NCBI RefSeq assembly: GCF_014852005.1
Contig: NZ_JACVAU010000001.1
Location: 1,758,001-1,822,000 of the forward strand
Direction of reading: 5' to 3'
DNA from: Pseudoxanthomonas sp. PXM03
Lineage (GTDB): Bacteria > Pseudomonadota > Gammaproteobacteria > Xanthomonadales > Xanthomonadaceae
Length of the DNA stretch: 64,000 nt
Position 1 is the stretch's first letter, and each line of letters starts with the position of its first letter. This document shows positions 60,081-64,000 of this stretch, in pieces. The translations under genes were made by a program, and so were the position numbers. The notes beneath the pieces are model-generated. The model was not told where the DNA came from. It ran no database searches and saw only the letters and a program-made list of their open reading frames with translations.

Positions 60081-61760
60081 TCAGGAGGCCTTGGCGGGCT
60101 CCCGCAGTTCCTTGCGCAGGATCTTGCCGACGTTGGTCTTGGGCAGCTCCGTGCGGAACTCGATGTGGCGCGGTTGCTTGTAACCGGTCAGGTTGTCGCG
60201 GCAGTACGCCTTCACTTGTTCAGCCGTGAGGTTGGGGTCTTTCTTCACGATGAAGACCTTCACGGCTTCACCCGACTTGTCGTCCGGCACGCCGATTGCA
60301 GCGACTTCAAGCACCCCTTCCAGGCCGGCGATGACGTCCTCGACCTCATTCGGATACACGTTGAAGCCGGAGACCAGGATCATGTCCTTCTTGCGGTCGA
60401 CGATGTAGAAGAAACCGTTCTCGTCCATCTTCGCCATGTCGCCGGTATGCAGCCAGCCATCGGCGTCCATGACGTTCGCGGTTTCCTCGGGGCGCTGCCA
60501 GTAGCCCTTCATGACCTGCGGGCCCTTGATGCACAGTTCACCGACCTCGCCGACGGGCACGATGTTGCCATCGTCGTCCTTCAGGCAGGCATCGGTCGAG
60601 GGCACCGGCAGGCCGATGGCACCGTTGTAGTCGTGCAGGTTCATCGGGTTGATGCAGGCCGCAGGCGATGTCTCGGTCAGTCCGTAGGCTTCGACCAGCG
60701 TCACGCCCGTGACCTTCTTCCATTTCTCCGCCACCGCACGCTGCACGGCCATGCCGCCACCGAGCGTCATCTTGAGGTTGGAGAAATCGACTTCGTCGAA
60801 ACCGGGTGTGTTGAGCAGGCCATTGAACAGCGTGTTGACGCCGGTGATGGCGGTGAAGCGGGTGGCTTTGAGTTCCTTCACGAAGCCCGGCATGTCGCGC
60901 GGGTTGGTGATCAGGTGGTTCAGTCCGCCCAGCTTCATGAAAACCAGGCAGTTCGCTGTCAGCGCGAAGATGTGGTACAGCGGCAGCGCGGTGATGATCA
61001 CCTCGTTGCCGTAGTCCAGCCCCGTGCCCACCCACACGCCCGCCTGCTGCATGTTGGCCACGAGATTGCGGTGCGTGAGCATCGCGCCCTTGGCCACGCC
61101 GGTGGTGCCACCGGTGTACTGCAGGAAGGCGATGTCGCCGGAATCGATGTCGACTTCGGGCAGCGTGTGCAACTGCCCCAGTGTCAATGTGTCCTTGAAG
61201 CGTACGGTGCCCGGGATGTCGTAGTCCGGCACCATCTTTTTCACATACTTCAGCACGAAGTTGACGATCGCACCCTTGGGGAAACCGACCAGGTCGCCCA
61301 GCGCCGTGGTGATGACCTGCTTGACCTGCGTGCCCGCCAGGGCCTCCTGCGCGGTCTTGCCGAAGTTGTCCACGACCAGCAGCACGCTGGCGCCCGAGTC
61401 CACCAGCTGGTGCTTCAGTTCGCGCGGGGTGTACATCGGATTGACGTTGACGACCGTCAGTCCTGCGCGCAGTACGCCGAAGATGGCGATGGGGTACTGC
61501 AGGCAGTTCGGCATCATGATGGCGACACGGTCGCCCTTCTTGAGCTTCAGTTCGCCGAGCAGGTAGGCCGCGAATTGCCGGCTGAGCTTGTCGATCTCGC
61601 CGTAGGTCAGGGTCTTGCCGAAGTTGCGGAACGCGGGGCGGTCGCGGTACTTGCTGATCGCCTCATCGAAGACGGACACGATGGAGCGGTACTGCTCCAG
61701 GTCCACTTCCTGCGGCACGCCTTGCGGGTAACTCTTGAACCACGGACGTTCCTGACTCAT
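60081..61760 (-). CDS. rpfB: RpfB: long-chain fatty acyl-CoA ligase
   Basis: 559 residues from ATG 61760 (MSQERPWFKSYPQGVPQEVD), one short of X. campestris RpfB. AMP-binding loop YTGGTTGVAKGAML (215-228), VEAYGLTETSP, and the FACS motif DGWLHTGDMAKMDENGFF...DRKKDMILVSG. It activates free fatty acids for beta-oxidation (FadD activity) and turns over DSF-family signals. It lies upstream of rpfF on the same strand. Confidence 0.94.
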   Translation of the reverse strand: MSQERPWFKSYPQGVPQEVDLEQYRSIVSVFDEAISKYRDRPAFRNFGKTLTYGEIDKLSRQFAAYLLGELKLKKGDRVAIMMPNCLQYPIAIFGVLRAGLTVVNVNPMYTPRELKHQLVDSGASVLLVVDNFGKTAQEALAGTQVKQVITTALGDLVGFPKGAIVNFVLKYVKKMVPDYDIPGTVRFKDTLTLGQLHTLPEVDIDSGDIAFLQYTGGTTGVAKGAMLTHRNLVANMQQAGVWVGTGLDYGNEVIITALPLYHIFALTANCLVFMKLGGLNHLITNPRDMPGFVKELKATRFTAITGVNTLFNGLLNTPGFDEVDFSNLKMTLGGGMAVQRAVAEKWKKVTGVTLVEAYGLTETSPAACINPMNLHDYNGAIGLPVPSTDACLKDDDGNIVPVGEVGELCIKGPQVMKGYWQRPEETANVMDADGWLHTGDMAKMDENGFFYIVDRKKDMILVSGFNVYPNEVEDVIAGLEGVLEVAAIGVPDDKSGEAVKVFIVKKDPNLTAEQVKAYCRDNLTGYKQPRHIEFRTELPKTNVGKILRKELREPAKAS

Positions 61761-61876
61761 CGTTCTGCTCCCTCCCCAGGGTCTTCGGGCTGCCTTGCGG
61801 CGAACTGTGGGCGAGCGCCCGGTCACGGGCGCCTGTCGGGAGCATACCGTTCCGGATGGAAAAGGCGAAGGTTTCG

Positions 61877-62317
61877 ATGTCGACAGTGAGGTGGAAGGGA
61901 GCCGGATGTCTGCTGGCGCTGATGCTGGGTCTGGTCGCGTGCACGACCGATACACCCGAAGCGCAGGTGCGGCAACGGTTCGACGACATGCAGGCGGCCG
62001 TGGAAGAGGGCCGTGTCGGCGATTTCATGGATGGAGTGAGCCGCGACTTCAGCGGCGATGGCGGCATGGACAATGCTGCGTTGCACAACCTGCTCAAGAT
62101 GCAGACGCTGGCAAATGCACGCGTCGGCGCCACCACGGGTCCGCTGGACGTTCGGGTGGAAGGCGACAGTGCTTCGGTTGCGTTCCGCGTGCTGCTGACA
62201 GGGGGCAACGGTCGATTCCTGCCCGAGCAGGCGCGCAGCTATCAGGTGATGACGGCCTGGCACAGAGAGGACGGCGACTGGCGTGTGTATCACGCGCGAT
62301 GGGATGACGCCCGGTGA
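61877..62317 (+). CDS. Small lipoprotein of unknown function
   Basis: 146 residues from ATG 61877 (GAAGG upstream; ATG 61856 is possible). The lipobox LVAC follows a hydrophobic stretch (GCLLALMLGL). The mature part (QVRQRFDDMQAAVEEGRVGD, then a beta-rich half ending YQVMTAWHREDGDWRVYHARW) has the helix-plus-sheet pattern of NTF2-like or SnoaL-like proteins. Divergent from rpfB. Its stop TGA abuts the stop of the opposing gene (TGATCA). Function unknown. Confidence 0.75.
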   Translation: MSTVRWKGAGCLLALMLGLVACTTDTPEAQVRQRFDDMQAAVEEGRVGDFMDGVSRDFSGDGGMDNAALHNLLKMQTLANARVGATTGPLDVRVEGDSASVAFRVLLTGGNGRFLPEQARSYQVMTAWHREDGDWRVYHARWDDAR

Positions 62318-62797
62318 TCATTTCACCGGCGTGAGTTTTCCAGCCGTCCATCGGTAGCGCAGCGTCTTCTCGATGGTCGGGCAGCAATGCGGATCGTTCG
62401 GGCCGGGCCATTTCGTCTTGAGTTCAACCACGCGATCGCGGACGGTCATTGCTTCGACGCTGCCCAAAGGTTCGTGCGTTTCGCCTGCCGGCACGTAGCG
62501 TGTTCCTTGCTGCGCCAGGACGGCCACACCATGGTGCCAATAGGTGGGGCCGTACAGGGTCCACAGCACGACGATCTCGTCCTGTCCGTCGTTGTCGAGG
62601 TCGGTGATGACGACATCCCCCGCCTCGTAGGTTTCCTGCGGATTTCCACCCGCCGACTGCTTGCCGGCGACGTACTGTTCGGCGATGCGCCGGGCCTGTC
62701 CCGCATCGGGCGACGCGGCCAGCGCTACCGGGGCCGAGGCGCCGGCGATGCAGGCAGACGCCAGCAGTACGCTCAAGCGAAGGATCATGATGTCCAT
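62318..62797 (-). CDS. Exported protein with an FG-GAP/EF-hand-like Asp-rich motif
   Basis: 159 residues from ATG 62797 (ATG 62788 also possible). Signal peptide MILRLSVLLASACIAGASA...ALA/ASP. The mature part contains VVITDLDNDGQDEIVVLWTL, a DxDxDG motif of the calcium-binding type seen in VCBS/FG-GAP repeats, and HCCPTIEKTLRYRW near the end with a Cys pair. No enzyme motif. It lies between the lipoprotein gene and acnA; role unknown. Confidence 0.7.
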   Translation of the reverse strand: MDIMILRLSVLLASACIAGASAPVALAASPDAGQARRIAEQYVAGKQSAGGNPQETYEAGDVVITDLDNDGQDEIVVLWTLYGPTYWHHGVAVLAQQGTRYVPAGETHEPLGSVEAMTVRDRVVELKTKWPGPNDPHCCPTIEKTLRYRWTAGKLTPVK

Positions 62798-62973
62798 GGC
62801 AGGGCACTCTGCAGCCTTCGAACGAAGGCCCTCTGCAGTGCAACGGAACCGGCGTGCGCAACCGGCAGCATGGAGGCCCCCTCCAAGAGTGCATTTGCAT
62901 GCAAGGCCGCCCGCTGAGGTGAAGCAGGGGCGGGGCACGGGCCTCGAAATCCTCGGGACAGGCCACGCGCAGG

Positions 62974-62996
62974 AAAAAGGCCGCCCGAAGGCGGCC
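62974..62996 (-). terminator. Rho-independent terminator of acnA
   Basis: On the minus strand GGCCGCC-TTCG-GGCGGCC is followed by TTTTTCC, 36 bases after the acnA stop. The TTCG tetraloop makes it very stable. Confidence 0.88.
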
Positions 62997-63031
62997 CCAT
63001 TCTCTTGCGCCGGAACCCCGCGACTGGCGGG

Positions 63032-64000
63032 TCAGGCTGCCTTGCGCGCCGCCAACTGGCGAAGGACGTAATGCAGCAGGCCGCCATGGCGGAAGTACTC
63101 GACTTCCTTGGGCGTCAGCAGCAATACCTTGGCCTGGAACTTCACCTCGGTACCGTCGACCTTGCGTGCACCGACCGTGGCGACCTTGGCGGCGCCGTCC
63201 TGCAGGCCGGTGACATCGAACGTCTCCGATCCGTCCAGGCCCAACGACTGCGCGTTCTGTCCGTCGATGAACTGCAAAGGCAGCACGCCCATGCCGACGA
63301 GGTTGGAACGGTGGATGCGCTCGAAGCTCTCCGCAATCACCGCTTTCACGCCCAGCAGATTGGTACCCTTCGCCGCCCAGTCGCGCGAGGAGCCCGTGCC
63401 GTATTCCTTGCCTGCGATCACCACCAGCGGCACGCCATCGGCCTTGTACTTCATTGCGGCATCGTAGATGGACATCTTCTCGGACGGCGTGCTGCCGAAG
63501 TACAGCGTGTTGCCGCCTTCCTCGCCGCCGAACATCAGGTTCTTGATGCGGATGTTGGCGAAGGTGCCACGCACCATGACGTCGTCGTTGCCGCGGCGGC
63601 TGCCGTAGCTATTGAAGTCCACGGGCTGTACGCCACGTTGCTGCAGGAAGCGGCCCGCGGGCGAGTCCTTCTTGATGTTGCCGGCCGGCGAGATGTGGTC
63701 GGTGGTGATGGAGTCGCCGAACAGCCCCAGCACGCGCGCGCCATGCACATCATCGATGCTGCCCACCTCCATTGACATGCCATCGAAGTAGGGCGGGTTC
63801 TTGATGTAGGTCGAGCCGCCGTCCCATGCGTAGAGCGCGCCATCGGGTGAGGCGATGGTGTTCCACCGGCTGTCGCCCTTGAACACGTCGGCGTAGTTCT
63901 TCGCGAACATCTCCGGCCCCACGGTGCGCGCGATGAAGTCGCCGATTTCCTTGTTGGTGGGCCAGATGTCCTTGAGGTACACCGGCTGGCCATCGCTGCC
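63032..64000 (-). CDS. acnA: Aconitate hydratase A, C-terminal part (RpfA)
   Basis: The last 322 or so residues of a roughly 900-residue enzyme; the start lies beyond the window. AcnA/IRP1-type sequence: GLFGDSITTDHISPAGNI, NSYGSRRGNDDVMVRGTFAN, and the swivel-domain active-site loop VIAGKEYGTGSSRDWAAKG. It isomerises citrate and isocitrate in the TCA cycle with a [4Fe-4S] cluster. In X. campestris the gene beside rpfB is rpfA, the major aconitase, which also affects exoenzymes and iron homeostasis. Followed by a strong terminator. Confidence 0.93.
   Translation of the reverse strand, partial: GSDGQPVYLKDIWPTNKEIGDFIARTVGPEMFAKNYADVFKGDSRWNTIASPDGALYAWDGGSTYIKNPPYFDGMSMEVGSIDDVHGARVLGLFGDSITTDHISPAGNIKKDSPAGRFLQQRGVQPVDFNSYGSRRGNDDVMVRGTFANIRIKNLMFGGEEGGNTLYFGSTPSEKMSIYDAAMKYKADGVPLVVIAGKEYGTGSSRDWAAKGTNLLGVKAVIAESFERIHRSNLVGMGVLPLQFIDGQNAQSLGLDGSETFDVTGLQDGAAKVATVGARKVDGTEVKFQAKVLLLTPKEVEYFRHGGLLHYVLRQLAARKAA

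Overview
The window is a high-GC, gene-dense stretch of bacterial chromosome from the Xanthomonadaceae (gamma-proteobacteria), most likely Pseudoxanthomonas or a close relative (Stenotrophomonas, Lysobacter, Luteimonas). The evidence is a complete rpf (DSF quorum-sensing) locus beside dapB-carA-carB-greA-recJ-prfB-lysS, the order bamE/fur/recN/hrcA-grpE-dnaK-dnaJ, a Cys-pair-less Fur, and family-typical palindromic repeats. I see no rRNA or tRNA genes, prophage, integrase, insertion sequence or CRISPR array.

Layout. 1-3.5 kb: asnS (with the start of a small membrane protein behind it), an IscA-like Fe-S scaffold, and the ribosomal operon rpsF-rpsR-rplI. 3.6-15.8 kb: dnaB, an orphan beta-propeller histidine kinase, alr, phrB, a wax-ester/DGAT acyltransferase, an OmpA-type lipoprotein and tex. 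15.8-19.3 kb: a divergent cell-wall sugar pair, an apparently exported MurQ/GCKR-like double-SIS protein and a NamZ (DUF1343) exo-muramidase. 19.3-19.85 kb: a noncoding degenerate repeat tract and a REP palindrome. 19.9-23.9 kb: a tightly overlapped four-gene minus-strand operon, DUF3348 - DUF802 (MotA/ExbB-like with a long coiled-coil tail) - MotB/OmpA-like - DUF2894. Its two membrane proteins have the architecture of an ion-driven motor like the ZorA/ZorB pair of Zorya. This is the best candidate here for an uncharacterised system.

24.0-33.5 kb: tmRNA (ssrA) and smpB, with four perfect stem-loops between them, then ratA-ratB, bamE, fur, recN and the heat-shock operon hrcA-grpE-dnaK-dnaJ, with a sigma-32-type promoter before dnaK and no CIRCE in view. 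33.5-38.8 kb: an exported DUF3857/transglutaminase protein, prephenate dehydrogenase, a MOSC protein and a GAF-EAL c-di-GMP phosphodiesterase. 38.8-48 kb: dapB, carA, a small exported protein, carB, greA, rpfE, recJ, largely in overlapping frames.

48-64 kb is the rest of the rpf region: an acyltransferase-3 membrane protein, RpfD (membrane LytTR), a TPR-GGDEF protein, prfB with its programmed +1 frameshift, lysS, rpfG-rpfC (response regulator with HD-GYP, and hybrid sensor), and convergent rpfF (DSF synthase), rpfB (acyl-CoA ligase) and rpfA (acnA, cut by the window end). RpfF makes the cis-2 unsaturated fatty acid signal, RpfC senses it and signals to RpfG, and RpfG degrades c-di-GMP. A GGDEF and an EAL protein in the same window mean that synthesis and both degradation routes for c-di-GMP are encoded within 20 kb. 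Starts were chosen from Shine-Dalgarno position, signal peptides and known family lengths; several differ from the longest open frame.
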